A DNA stretch of 64,000 bases from Roseomonas mucosa. Lineage in GTDB: Bacteria > Pseudomonadota > Alphaproteobacteria > Acetobacterales > Acetobacteraceae. The stretch lies in assembly GCA_945878375.1 (NCBI GenBank), contig CAMDWG010000001.1, positions 372,001 through 436,000 on the forward strand. Direction: 5' to 3'. Positions 56,508 through 64,000 of this stretch are shown here, in pieces. The position numbers and the translations under genes are program-made. Every line of letters starts with the position of its first letter. Position 1 is the first letter of the stretch. The notes under the pieces are model-generated. The model had not been told where the DNA came from. It saw only the letters and a list, made by a program, of their open reading frames with translations, and searched no databases.

Positions 56508-57090
56508 GGCCTGGGGCAAGCGGGCGCTGGACCTTGGCGCGGCGGGGCTGCTGCTGGCGGTGCTGGCGCCCGTGCTGCTGGCGGTGGCGCTGCTGATCCG
56601 CCTACGGCTCGGCCCGCCGGTCCTGTTCAGGCAGACCCGCGCGGGGCGCCACGGGCGGGGCTTCCGCATCCTGAAGTTCCGCTCGATGCGCGAAGGCCCC
56701 GGCCCCGATGCCGAAAGGCTGGACGGGTTCGGCCGCGCCTTGCGCCGCAGCGCCCTGGATGAGTTGCCGCAACTGGTGAATGTCCTGCGGGGGGAGATGA
56801 GCCTGGTGGGACCGCGGCCGCTGCCGCTGGACTATCTGCGCCATTACACGCCCCGGCATGCGCTGCGCCTGCGGGTGCGGCCGGGGCTGACCGGGCCGGT
56901 GGTCATCGCCGGGCGCAACGCGGTTCCCTGGCCCGCGCGACTCGAACTCGACGCCGCCTATGCCGAGGCGCCGCCGACCCTGCGTGGCGACCTGCGGATC
57001 CTCGGCGCGACGCTGCCCGTCTGGCTGTCCGGCCGGGGTGCCCAGGCACCGGGCCATGCGACGATGCCACCCCTGACCGGGGCAGAATGA
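56500..57090 (+). CDS. initiating undecaprenyl-phosphate sugar transferase
   Basis: This 196-residue protein begins with KRALDLGAAGLLLAVLAPVLLAVALLIR, a membrane re-entrant helix. The bacterial sugar transferase signatures follow: GPPVLFRQTRAGRHGRGFRILKFRSM, RRSALDELPQLVNVLRGEMSLVGPRP. It is the short (catalytic-core) form, as in ExoY/PglC-like enzymes. It transfers the first sugar-1-phosphate to the lipid carrier. Confidence 0.93.
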   Translation: MYEAWGKRALDLGAAGLLLAVLAPVLLAVALLIRLRLGPPVLFRQTRAGRHGRGFRILKFRSMREGPGPDAERLDGFGRALRRSALDELPQLVNVLRGEMSLVGPRPLPLDYLRHYTPRHALRLRVRPGLTGPVVIAGRNAVPWPARLELDAAYAEAPPTLRGDLRILGATLPVWLSGRGAQAPGHATMPPLTGAE

Positions 57091-57187
57091 TTAGTCAGGT
57101 TGCAATATTTGACTTCAATACAATCATAGATTGATTCTCGGCATCGTCCGGGTCCATCTAGGCAGGCAGGCAGCGAGGCGCGCAGCA
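57091..57187 (+). promoter_or_regulatory. AT-rich intergenic promoter region before the aminotransferase
   Basis: The gap after the sugar transferase contains an AT-rich core (57095-57137), with TTGACT at 57109-57114 and TAGATT downstream. Spacing is not ideal for any single pair. A second promoter for the aminotransferase and two GT genes is plausible. Confidence 0.35.
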
Positions 57188-58390
57188 GTGTCAGCTCAGC
57201 CAGGATCCCTCCAGAATGCGTCCCTGTCAGGGACGATTCTGCCCTTCCCATCGCGGCCGCATCCGCGGCTGTACCTGTCCCCGCCCCTTCTGGCGGGTGG
57301 CGAGATGGATGGCATCCGCGCGACTCTGGAAGGCGGCTGGCTTGCCCCCGCCGGGCCGGCCCCCCTCGCCTTCGAGGCGGCGGTGGCCGAGACGACCGGC
57401 TTCGGCGGTGCGCTCGCCACCTCTTCTGGCACGGCCGCGCTGCATCTGGGCTACCGGGTCCTGGGGGTCGAGCCGGGCGACGAGGTCTGGGTGCCGACCA
57501 TGACTTTCGTCGCCACCGTCGCGCCCGCCGTGCAGATGGGGGCGGTGCCGCGCTTCCTGGATGCGACCGGGCCTGGCTTGACGATCGATCCCGGCCAATT
57601 GGCCGAGGAGTTGTCCCGCGCCGCGCGGCGCGGCCGGCTGCCCCGCGTGGTGGTGCCGGTGGACCTCTACGGCCAAAGCTGCGACCTGCCCGCCATCACG
57701 GCGGCCTGCGACCGCTGGGGCGTTGCGGTGATGAGCGACAGCGCCGCCGCGCTCGGCGCCGAGGGCCGGGACGGGCGCCATGCCGGGCGCGGGGCGCGGC
57801 TCGCGGTGTTCTCCTTCAACGGCAACAAGATCGTCACCACGGGCGGCGGCGGGGCGCTGGCCGGCGACGATCCCGCGCTGCTGGCTGCGGCGCGCCGGCT
57901 GGCTGGACAGGCGCGGGAGCCCGCGGCGCATTACGAGCATGAGACGACGGGCTACGCCTATGGCCTGTCTTCCATTCTCGCCGCCATCGGGCTGGCGCAA
58001 CTGCCGGACCTGGACGCCCGCGTCCTCCGCAAGCGCGACATCTTCGCGGCCTATGTCGCCGGCCTCGCCGACCTGCCGGGCCTGTCCTTCATCGCCGAGC
58101 CGCATTGGGGCCGCGCCAATCGCTGGCTCACTGTGGCGCTTTTCGAGCCTGAGACCTTCGGTGCCGACCGGGAGGCGGTGCGCCGTGCGCTGGAGGCCGC
58201 CGGGATCGAAAGCCGCCCGGCCTGGAAGCCGCTGCACCTGCAGCCCGCCTTCCGCAACGCGCCGCAATCGGGCGGGGCGGTGGCGGCGGGGCTGTTCGAG
58301 CGTGGGCTCTGCCTGCCATCCGGCTGCGGGATGACGGAGGCCGAACAGGCGCGGGTGATCGAGACGGTGCGGGGCTGTGCCCGGCGCTGA
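57188..58390 (+). CDS. DegT/DnrJ/EryC1/StrS-family sugar aminotransferase
   Basis: This roughly 400-residue PLP enzyme begins with RLYLSPPLLAGGEMDGI, followed by GGALATSSGTAALHLGYRVLGVEPGDEVWVPTMTF and the Schiff-base Lys214 in FSFNGNKIVTTGGGG. ESRPAWKPLHLQPAF is also typical. It transaminates a keto-sugar nucleotide for an amino sugar. The start is uncertain: GTG 57188 is the most plausible, since the family N-terminus lies before any ATG. Confidence 0.88.
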   Translation: MSAQPGSLQNASLSGTILPFPSRPHPRLYLSPPLLAGGEMDGIRATLEGGWLAPAGPAPLAFEAAVAETTGFGGALATSSGTAALHLGYRVLGVEPGDEVWVPTMTFVATVAPAVQMGAVPRFLDATGPGLTIDPGQLAEELSRAARRGRLPRVVVPVDLYGQSCDLPAITAACDRWGVAVMSDSAAALGAEGRDGRHAGRGARLAVFSFNGNKIVTTGGGGALAGDDPALLAAARRLAGQAREPAAHYEHETTGYAYGLSSILAAIGLAQLPDLDARVLRKRDIFAAYVAGLADLPGLSFIAEPHWGRANRWLTVALFEPETFGADREAVRRALEAAGIESRPAWKPLHLQPAFRNAPQSGGAVAAGLFERGLCLPSGCGMTEAEQARVIETVRGCARR

Positions 58391-59654
58391 ACGCCCCGTC
58401 GCGCCGGCGTCGAACCGCACGCACTCTCACCGCAGCCTGCGGATCCTCTACCTGCATCAGCATTATTCGCGCCCGACCGGCAGCACCGCGACGCGATCCT
58501 TCCTGCAGGCCCGCGCCCTGGCCGAGGCGGGACACGACGTGACCCTCGCCTGCGGGCGCTATCGGGGGGCGGAGACGGGGCTCGATGGTCCTTTCCGGCG
58601 CGGACGCCGCAGCGGGGCGCCAGATGGGTTCACGGTGGTCGAGTTCGACATCCCCTGTGCCAACGCCCAATCCCTGCCGGCGCGAAGCCTCGGCTTCCTG
58701 CGCTATGCGGCGGTGGCGTCGCGGCTCGCGCTCGGCGCGCCATGGGATCTTGTGGTCGCATCCTCGACACCGCTGACCGTCGCGCTGCCGGCGCTGCTGG
58801 CGCGACGGCGGCGCGGCACGCCCTTCCTGTTCGAGATCCGCGACCCCTGGCCGGAACTGCCCCGCGCGCTGTCGGCGCAAGGCGGTGGCGTGCCAGGGGC
58901 GGTGCTGGCGGCGATGGAGCCGCTGGCCGATGCCGCCTGCCGCCGCGCCGCGGCCGTGGTGGCGCTGACCGAGGGCATGGCCGAGACCGCCCTGGCCCGC
59001 GGCGCCGATCCGCGCCGCATCCGCGTGCTGCCGCAGGGCGCCGATCTCGACCTGTTCGGGCCGCATGTCCCGCCCTGGCGGCCGGATGGTGTGGCACCGG
59101 GGGAGGTGCTCGCGGTCTATGCCGGGGCGCATGGGCCGGCGAATGGGCTGGATCAGTTGCTGGATGCGGCGGTGCTGCTGCGCGGCACCTCGCTGCGCCT
59201 GCTGCTGGTCGGGGAAGGCGCGTGCAAGCCGGCGCTGGTCGCGCGAGCGGCGGCGGAAGGGCTGCCTGTCCGTTTCCTCGATCCGATGCCGAAGCCGCGC
59301 TTGGCGGCGCTGCTGGCGGGGGCGGAGATCGGGCTGCTCTGTCTTGCGCCGCTGCCCGCCTTCGCCGAGCTCTCCGCGCCGAACAAGCTGGCGGAGGGGC
59401 TGGCAGCGGGGCTGCCGATCGTCAGCAACGTCCCAGGCCGTGCGGCGCGGCTGCTGGCGCAGGGGGAGGCGGGCGTGACCGTGCCGCCCGGCGATGCGGC
59501 GGCGCTGGCGGCTGCGCTGTGCGCCCTGGCCGCCGATCCCGCCCGGCGCGCCGCGCTGGGCCGCGCCGCGCGGAACCTCGCCGCGCAGCGACTGGATGCG
59601 CGGCGCATCGCGCGCGGCTTCGTCGAGATGGCGGAACTGGCGACGGCGGGATGA
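58377..59654 (+). CDS. GT4 glycosyltransferase (exopolysaccharide locus, first)
   Basis: This 425-residue GT-B enzyme has ILYLHQHYSRPTGSTATRS at the N-terminus, IRDPWPELP, VLPQGADLDLFGP, AVYAGAHGPANGLDQLLDAAVLL and APNKLAEGLAAGLPIVSNVPG. It resembles WcaI/colanic-acid-type transferases. The GTG start overlaps the aminotransferase by 14 bases. The acceptor is unknown. Confidence 0.88.
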   Translation: MPGAERPVAPASNRTHSHRSLRILYLHQHYSRPTGSTATRSFLQARALAEAGHDVTLACGRYRGAETGLDGPFRRGRRSGAPDGFTVVEFDIPCANAQSLPARSLGFLRYAAVASRLALGAPWDLVVASSTPLTVALPALLARRRRGTPFLFEIRDPWPELPRALSAQGGGVPGAVLAAMEPLADAACRRAAAVVALTEGMAETALARGADPRRIRVLPQGADLDLFGPHVPPWRPDGVAPGEVLAVYAGAHGPANGLDQLLDAAVLLRGTSLRLLLVGEGACKPALVARAAAEGLPVRFLDPMPKPRLAALLAGAEIGLLCLAPLPAFAELSAPNKLAEGLAAGLPIVSNVPGRAARLLAQGEAGVTVPPGDAAALAAALCALAADPARRAALGRAARNLAAQRLDARRIARGFVEMAELATAG

Positions 59655-60823
59655 GTGCGCTAGCCGGCGACACCGTGCTGATGCTGTCGGCCGCGCATCC
59701 CGCCGAGGATGTGCGGATCGTGGTGAAGGAAGGCGCCGCGCTCGCCGCTGCGGGCTGGCGCGTGATCCACCTGTCGCATGGTTCGGCGGCGGGCACGCTG
59801 CACGGCGTGGAGCTGCGCGGCCATGGCGGCCCCGGGCGCGGCTGGCGCGCCAGGCTGCGCCACATCCCTGCCTTGGCGCGCGCGGCGGCGGCGCAGCGCC
59901 CGGCGGTGATCCATGCGCATGAACCCGATTCCTGGATCGCCGCGCATCTGGCCGCCGCGCGCTGCGGCGCGCGCGTGGTGCTGGATGTGCATGAACATTA
60001 TCCCTCCCGCCTCGATGCGCGGCTCGGCACGGGGCCGGCGCGAGCGCTGCGGCCCGTGGCGCGCGCGCTGATCGCCGCGCTGTGCCGGCTGATCGCCTGG
60101 CGCGCCGATGCGGTGGTGGTGGCGAAGGATGGGCTCGACGGCGCCTTCGGCCGCTGCATCGCGGTGAGGAACTATGCCGAGCCCGCCGACGTAGCGCCGC
60201 GCCGGCATGCCGCCGGATCGCTGCGCCTGCTGCATCTCGGCGCGCTCGGCGCGGCGCGCGGCGCCTTCACCATGATCGACCTGCTGGCGCGGCTACCGGA
60301 TGCCACGCTGGTGCTGGTCGGCCGCTTCACCGATGGCAGCGAGGCCGCCTTCGACGCCCGCGCGGCAGCGCTCGGCGTCGTATCGCGGATCGAGAAGCAT
60401 GGCTGGCTGCCGCGCGCCGCCGCACTCGATTACGCCGCGCGCTGCGACATCGCGCTGGTGCTGTTCCAGCCGGGCGTCGAGAACCACCGGCTGGCGCTGC
60501 CGCACAAGCTGTTCGACGCGATGCTGTGCGGCCTGCCCGTGATCGTGCCCGCCTTCGCCGAAGAGGTATCGCGCATCGTGGCCGAGGCGGGCTGCGGCAT
60601 TCCGACAGACACCGCAGATGCCGAAGCCGTCGCACGCGCCGCGACGAGTTTGTCGGATCCGGTGTTGCGCGCGGGGATGGGCGCGGCGGGGCGCGAGGCC
60701 GCGCTGACGCGCTTCGCCTGGCGGGGGGAAGCCGCGCGGCTGGTGGCGCTCTATCGCAGCCTCCTGCCGGCGGCCAGCTTCAAGGGCCCATTGGTGTCCT
60801 GGGTCCCTGACCACGGGGCTTGA
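59651..60823 (+). CDS. GT4 glycosyltransferase (exopolysaccharide locus, second)
   Basis: This 390-residue GT-B enzyme has VLMLSAAHPAEDVRIVVKEG, VIHAHEPDSWIAAHLAA, VLDVHEHYPSRL, LLHLGALGAARG and ENHRLALPHKLFDAMLCGLPVIVPAF. It starts in a four-base ATGA overlap with the previous GT. It is the last gene of the rightward exopolysaccharide run; no flippase (Wzx) is found within the locus. Confidence 0.88.
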   Translation: MSALAGDTVLMLSAAHPAEDVRIVVKEGAALAAAGWRVIHLSHGSAAGTLHGVELRGHGGPGRGWRARLRHIPALARAAAAQRPAVIHAHEPDSWIAAHLAAARCGARVVLDVHEHYPSRLDARLGTGPARALRPVARALIAALCRLIAWRADAVVVAKDGLDGAFGRCIAVRNYAEPADVAPRRHAAGSLRLLHLGALGAARGAFTMIDLLARLPDATLVLVGRFTDGSEAAFDARAAALGVVSRIEKHGWLPRAAALDYAARCDIALVLFQPGVENHRLALPHKLFDAMLCGLPVIVPAFAEEVSRIVAEAGCGIPTDTADAEAVARAATSLSDPVLRAGMGAAGREAALTRFAWRGEAARLVALYRSLLPAASFKGPLVSWVPDHGA

Positions 60824-60966
60824 GGGGGCGGCCCTTGGCACCCGATACCAGCGGCGGCTTCCACCGACCGGCTGGCCTGTCTTCGACCTGTCCCAGGCAG
60901 CGATTGTGGCGTGACGCAGGGGAGACGCAGGCCGACGCCATCGCGCCGGCCTTCCGGCTGGCCGGT

Positions 60967-62343
60967 TCAGCCAGACTTCATCACGCCCAGCAGCTTCTCC
61001 GCCGCCGTCGCCTTGTCCGTCCGGTCGATGGCGGCGAGTTCGGCAGCCAGGCGATCGAGCGCCTGTTCGTAGATCTGGCGCTCCGAGAAGGACTGGTCGG
61101 GCTGGCCGGCGTTGCGATGCAGATCCCGCACGACCTCCGCGATGGCCAGCGGGTCGCCCGAATTGATCTTCTGTTCGTATTCCTGCGCCCGCCGGGACCA
61201 CATGGTCCGCTTGATCCGTGCGCGGCCGCGCAGCACGTCCAGCGCTTCCTTGATCAGGTCCTGGCTGGCCAGCTTCCGAAGGCCCGAGGACGCGGCCTTG
61301 TTGACCGGGACACGGAGCGTCATCCGGTTCTCCTCGAAGGTGACGATGATCACCTTCAGCGACATGCCGGCCACCGGCATGTCCTCAATCCCCTGGACCT
61401 GTCCGACGCCATGGGTTGGATAGACGACATGGTCGCCCGCCTTGAAATCCACCGGCGGCCCCTTGGGGCGCGGCGGCAGCGGCGGCAGGCCGCCCCCGCC
61501 CGAATGGCCACCGGGGCGCTGGTGCAGGCCGGGGCGGTGGGGAAGGTTCGGCGGCGCGGCCACCGGCATCGGCTTCGGCGCGACGGGCGGGGCGGTTCCG
61601 GCTTCGGCGCGCAATGGGGCCAAGGGCGGCGGGGCCAAGGGCGGTGGGGCCAAGGGCAGTGGGGACAGAAGCGGCGCCGGCGCGGCTGTCCTCGGTGTCT
61701 CGATCCGCACGATCTCCGCCATGGCGGGGGCGGGGGCGGGGGCGGGGGCCAGGGATCCGAGGGGGGCTGGCGTCGCGGTGGGGCCCGGCTTCGGTGCCGG
61801 GGTGGCCTTGGTAGCCGGGGGCTTCGCGGGCGAGGCCTTGGCGGGCGGGACGGGTGCAGCCTTGGCGCCCGGCTTTGTCTGCGGCTTCGCGGCGGGTTTC
61901 GCGGTGCCCTTCGCAACGGATTTCGCAGCGGGCGCGGTTGCCGGCTTCGTCGCGGGCTTCGCGGCCACCTTCGGCGCTGCCGCCTTGGGTGCGGCCTTTG
62001 CCGCGGGCTTCGCGGCGGCCTTGGCCGCCATCTTCGCAGCGGGCTTGGCCGCCGGCTTCGCCTTGGCCGGGGCCTGGGGGGCCGCCTTGACGGTGGTCCG
62101 CGTGGCGGTGCTGCGGGGTGCAGTGGCGGCCTTGTCGCGCGGCTTGGCCGCGGGCGCCGGGGCAGGGCGTCGCGCGGCGCTGGCCGGTTTCGCCTTCGTC
62201 GCCGGCTTGGCCGCCGCCTTCGGACTTGCCTTGGAGGTGGGTCGCACGGCCTTCGCGGCTGGCTTCGCGGCGGATTTCGAGGCCGGCTTCTTCGCCGTGT
62301 CCTTCGAGGTCCGGCCGCTCTTCGACTGGGCGGTTGCCTTCAT
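60967..62343 (-). CDS. CarD-family regulator with histone-H1-like N-terminal tail
   Basis: This 458-residue protein has a normal CarD/CdnL domain at about 299-458 (FKAGDHVVYPTHGVGQVQGI; MTLRVPVNKAASSGLRKL; WSRRAQEYEQKINSGDPLAIAEVVRDLHR). It would bind RNA polymerase beta and stabilise open complexes. Residues 1 to about 210 are Lys/Ala/Pro repeats (AKPAAK, KPATK, AAKAAPK), and 210-298 are Pro/Ala-rich. Typical CarD proteins are about 160-170 residues. The tail would be disordered and DNA-binding. The ATG at 62343 is the first plausible start. Confidence 0.85.
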   Translation of the reverse strand: MKATAQSKSGRTSKDTAKKPASKSAAKPAAKAVRPTSKASPKAAAKPATKAKPASAARRPAPAPAAKPRDKAATAPRSTATRTTVKAAPQAPAKAKPAAKPAAKMAAKAAAKPAAKAAPKAAAPKVAAKPATKPATAPAAKSVAKGTAKPAAKPQTKPGAKAAPVPPAKASPAKPPATKATPAPKPGPTATPAPLGSLAPAPAPAPAMAEIVRIETPRTAAPAPLLSPLPLAPPPLAPPPLAPLRAEAGTAPPVAPKPMPVAAPPNLPHRPGLHQRPGGHSGGGGLPPLPPRPKGPPVDFKAGDHVVYPTHGVGQVQGIEDMPVAGMSLKVIIVTFEENRMTLRVPVNKAASSGLRKLASQDLIKEALDVLRGRARIKRTMWSRRAQEYEQKINSGDPLAIAEVVRDLHRNAGQPDQSFSERQIYEQALDRLAAELAAIDRTDKATAAEKLLGVMKSG

Positions 62344-62662
62344 CACGCTACCCGCTCGTTCGTCGTACCGGGTTTCCGCGACCCCGGCCCTCCGTCGCAC
62401 GGATCCGCCCTTCGGCTGGAAAGGCTGGGCGCGCCGCGCCTGCGACATGCCGCTTCCCATGGAAGGAAGGCCAACCCTGGAGCAGCGCCGAGAGTGGAGC
62501 GCCCAGAATGGCAGCCCGTTTCCTGATCCCGTTGAAAATATAATGCGAATTAAAGCAAAATGCCATCCCCCGGCCCGATTTCGGCGTCGAGACGTTCAGC
62601 CGGAAGATGGCGGCTGACCGCCGCTTCGCCTCAACTCCGCCTGGGCAGCGTGCGGGCCGGGT
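62344..62662 (-). other. 319-bp gene-free region upstream of the CarD gene
   Basis: I find no gene here. The half next to CarD is GC-rich. Bases 62534-62566 are strongly AT-rich and contain TGCGA (62544-62548) and AGCAAAATG (62554-62562). This resembles 756-773 and 52566-52582. A minus-strand TTATAT/TATATT lies beside it, so a CarD promoter here is plausible. Confidence 0.4.
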
Positions 62663-62995
62663 TCAGGGCTTGCCCGGCTCTGCGCTGAACAGCGCCCGCT
62701 TGCCGGGCTTGTCCTTCCAAGCATCCGCATCATCGGGCGCATCGCCCTTGCGGGTGATATTCGGCCATTGGGTGGCATAAGTCCGGTTCAATTCGACCCA
62801 GGACGAGGCCTTGTCGTCCGAATCCGGCAGAATCGCCTCGGCCGGGCATTCCGGTTCGCAGACGCCGCAATCGATGCACTCGTCGGGGTGGATCACCAGC
62901 ATGTTCTCGCCGACGTAAAAACAGTCCACGGGACAGACTTCGACGCAGTCCATGTACTTGCAGTTGATGCAGTTCTCGGTGACGACGTAGGTCAC
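62663..62995 (-). CDS. fdxA: 7Fe ferredoxin FdxA
   Basis: This 110-residue ferredoxin has Cys at 9, 12, 17, 21 and 25 ([17 protein letters not shown]) and 40, 43, 46 and 50 ([12 protein letters not shown]). These fit one 3Fe-4S and one 4Fe-4S cluster. The GTG at 62995, with GGAGG five bases upstream, gives the canonical MTYVVTENC start. It sits next to the S4 gene, a common alphaproteobacterial neighbour. Confidence 0.95.
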   Translation of the reverse strand: MTYVVTENCINCKYMDCVEVCPVDCFYVGENMLVIHPDECIDCGVCEPECPAEAILPDSDDKASSWVELNRTYATQWPNITRKGDAPDDADAWKDKPGKRALFSAEPGKP

Positions 62996-63096
62996 TTCAG
63001 CCTCCGGGCGAGCGCCAGGGCCCGCGCGGCCGCGCGTCCCTTGGGCGGGACAGGATTGGCCTGTCGCGGGGCGGAACACAAGCGGGGGGCTGGCAT

Positions 63097-63396
63097 CTAC
63101 GCGCCGTCCTCCGACAGGTCTTCGTAGAGGCTACGTGCTTCCGCCGGCGGGCCACGCCGCGCGGCCAGCGAGGCCACCTTCCATACCCGCACCCTGCCAT
63201 GCAGGGCGATCGTCAGCACATCGCCCACGCGCAGCCGCGCATGCGCCTTGTCGGTCGGCTGGCGATTGAGCCGCAGCGCGCCGGCGGCCACCAGCCGGGC
63301 GCATTCCGCCCGTGTCTTCGCCAGCCGCGCACACCAGAGCCAGAGGTCGAGCCGTTGCCAGGAGTCCTCCCCCCGTGGCCCGGCCGCCTCCGCCAT
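63097..63396 (-). CDS. S4-domain RNA-binding protein, Hsp15-like
   Basis: This 99-residue protein is essentially one S4 domain: [50 protein letters not shown]. It resembles HslR (Hsp15), which rescues stalled 50S subunits carrying nascent chains. It begins one base after the upstream helicase-like gene ends. Confidence 0.88.
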   Translation of the reverse strand: MAEAAGPRGEDSWQRLDLWLWCARLAKTRAECARLVAAGALRLNRQPTDKAHARLRVGDVLTIALHGRVRVWKVASLAARRGPPAEARSLYEDLSEDGA

Positions 63397-63397
63397 C

Positions 63398-64000
63398 TCA
63401 GTCCTTCTTGACCTTCAACTGGGCGAGGATCGCGAAGGGCGAATCCGCCTTCGGGCCGGATTGGTATTCGCGTGGCCCCCGATCCGCCTCGCGGTCCCGC
63501 CGCGGACTGTCGAAGCGCGGGCGATCCGGGCGCGGCGCGCCACTATCCGGGCGTGGACCATCCGGGCGCGGACCATCCTGGCGGGGACGGTCGAAGCGCG
63601 GGCGGTCCGGCTGGGGACGATCGGGGCGCGGCCCGCGATCGTCACGCCGCGGGGCACCCTGGGGCGGTGCGGCACCGGCTGCGGCGCGGTCTTCCCGGGG
63701 GCGGGGCGGGCCATCGCGGCGCGGCCCCCGATCCGGGCGCTGATCCGGGCGCTGATCCGGGCGCTGATCCGAACGGGGGCCCTGCCGCTGGTCGGGGCGC
63801 TGGCCCTGCCCACGGTCGGGCCGCGGGCCGCGCAGCTCCCGCGGGATGGGCGGGCCGAACATGACCGTCGGATCCCAGCGCGGCGCATCGCCGGGCTGGC
63901 CCTCGCGGCGTTCGCCACGGCGACGCTCGCCTTGGGGTCGCTCACCCTGGGGGCGTTCGCCCTGAGGACGTTCGCCCTGAGGACGTTCCCCTTGGGGCCT
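63398..64000 (-). CDS. C-terminal part of a probable helicase, cut by window edge
   Basis: The frame is open from the window edge to a stop at 63398, giving 200 residues. RWDPTVMFGPPIPREL and the final ADSPFAILAQLKVKKD match C-termini of alphaproteobacterial superfamily-II helicases encoded next to the S4 and FdxA genes. Between them lies an Arg/Pro/Asp/Gln-rich tail, probably disordered and RNA-binding. The catalytic core lies beyond the window, so identity rests on context and the ends. Confidence 0.6.
   Translation of the reverse strand, partial: RPQGERPQGERPQGERPQGERPQGERRRGERREGQPGDAPRWDPTVMFGPPIPRELRGPRPDRGQGQRPDQRQGPRSDQRPDQRPDQRPDRGPRRDGPPRPREDRAAAGAAPPQGAPRRDDRGPRPDRPQPDRPRFDRPRQDGPRPDGPRPDSGAPRPDRPRFDSPRRDREADRGPREYQSGPKADSPFAILAQLKVKKD
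63731..63775 (-). repeat. 12-bp tandem repeats coding for RPDQ
   Basis: Near-identical 12-base units (plus-strand GATCCGGGCGCT) encode consecutive RPDQ units within the helicase-like tail. Confidence 0.7.
63926..64000 (-). repeat. 15-bp repeats coding for RPQGE, running off the window
   Basis: Five consecutive 15-base units encode RPQGE five times. The array reaches the window edge, so the unit count is a minimum. Third-codon positions vary between units, so the peptide is conserved more than the DNA. Confidence 0.85.

Overview
The window is about 64 kb of very GC-rich DNA with dense, mostly bacterial housekeeping content. The gene set (ChvI/ChvG beside pckA, DUF1489, DUF2237, HugZ-like, the rplU-rpmA-obgE and hisB-hisH-hisA blocks, a CarD regulator, a 7Fe ferredoxin next to an S4 protein and a helicase tail) points to an alphaproteobacterium. 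A member of the Acetobacteraceae (Roseomonas-like) is my best inference; no rRNA, tRNA or marker-tree evidence is available in the window to prove it. I see no prophage, insertion sequence, CRISPR array, rRNA or tRNA gene.

Left part (1-20 kb): a truncated membrane protein preceded by a LexA-type SOS box; a small repeat-containing protein; a 1589-residue filamentous-haemagglutinin-type surface protein; a nitroreductase and an MFS transporter; a five-hairpin intergenic cluster; a three-part nitrile-hydratase-family operon (beta subunit split in two, plus alpha) headed by an SH3 protein; MoeB/ThiF with a DsrE-like protein; an SDR; DUF1489; an orphan TAXI binding protein; a chemoreceptor; an aspartate-semialdehyde dehydrogenase paralogue lacking its catalytic residues; DUF2237; and pckA.

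Middle part (20-47 kb): a HugZ-like protein; the ChvI regulator and ChvG kinase, separated by a low-GC coiled-coil gene and an acyl-CoA ligase; a BLUF photoreceptor downstream of mutL; a five-gene glycan-modification cluster (two glycosyltransferase genes, one of them a GT2-GT4 fusion, and three methyltransferases); obgE-rpmA-rplU; a histidine operon block with an acetyltransferase and DUF2628 inserted; hslVU; an AbrB-Doc toxin-antitoxin module with a readable promoter/operator; EcsC, YdcF, FKBP and GAF proteins; lpdA; and an AraC-GyrI regulator.

Right part (47-64 kb): an exopolysaccharide locus built around an AT-rich divergent promoter. Leftward lie a Wza-like SLBB export protein and the YjbH barrel. 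Rightward lie a heparinase II/III-like protein, a Wzz-type protein, an O-antigen ligase/polymerase, an initiating sugar transferase, a DegT aminotransferase and two GT4 glycosyltransferases, mostly joined by 4-base ATGA overlaps. Then come a CarD regulator with a roughly 300-residue histone-H1-like N-terminal tail, fdxA, an S4-domain protein and the low-complexity C-terminus of a probable helicase.

Several families of short palindromic repeats sit between genes, including a 38-bp element present twice in identical form, and one 42-bp palindrome lies inside the export gene.
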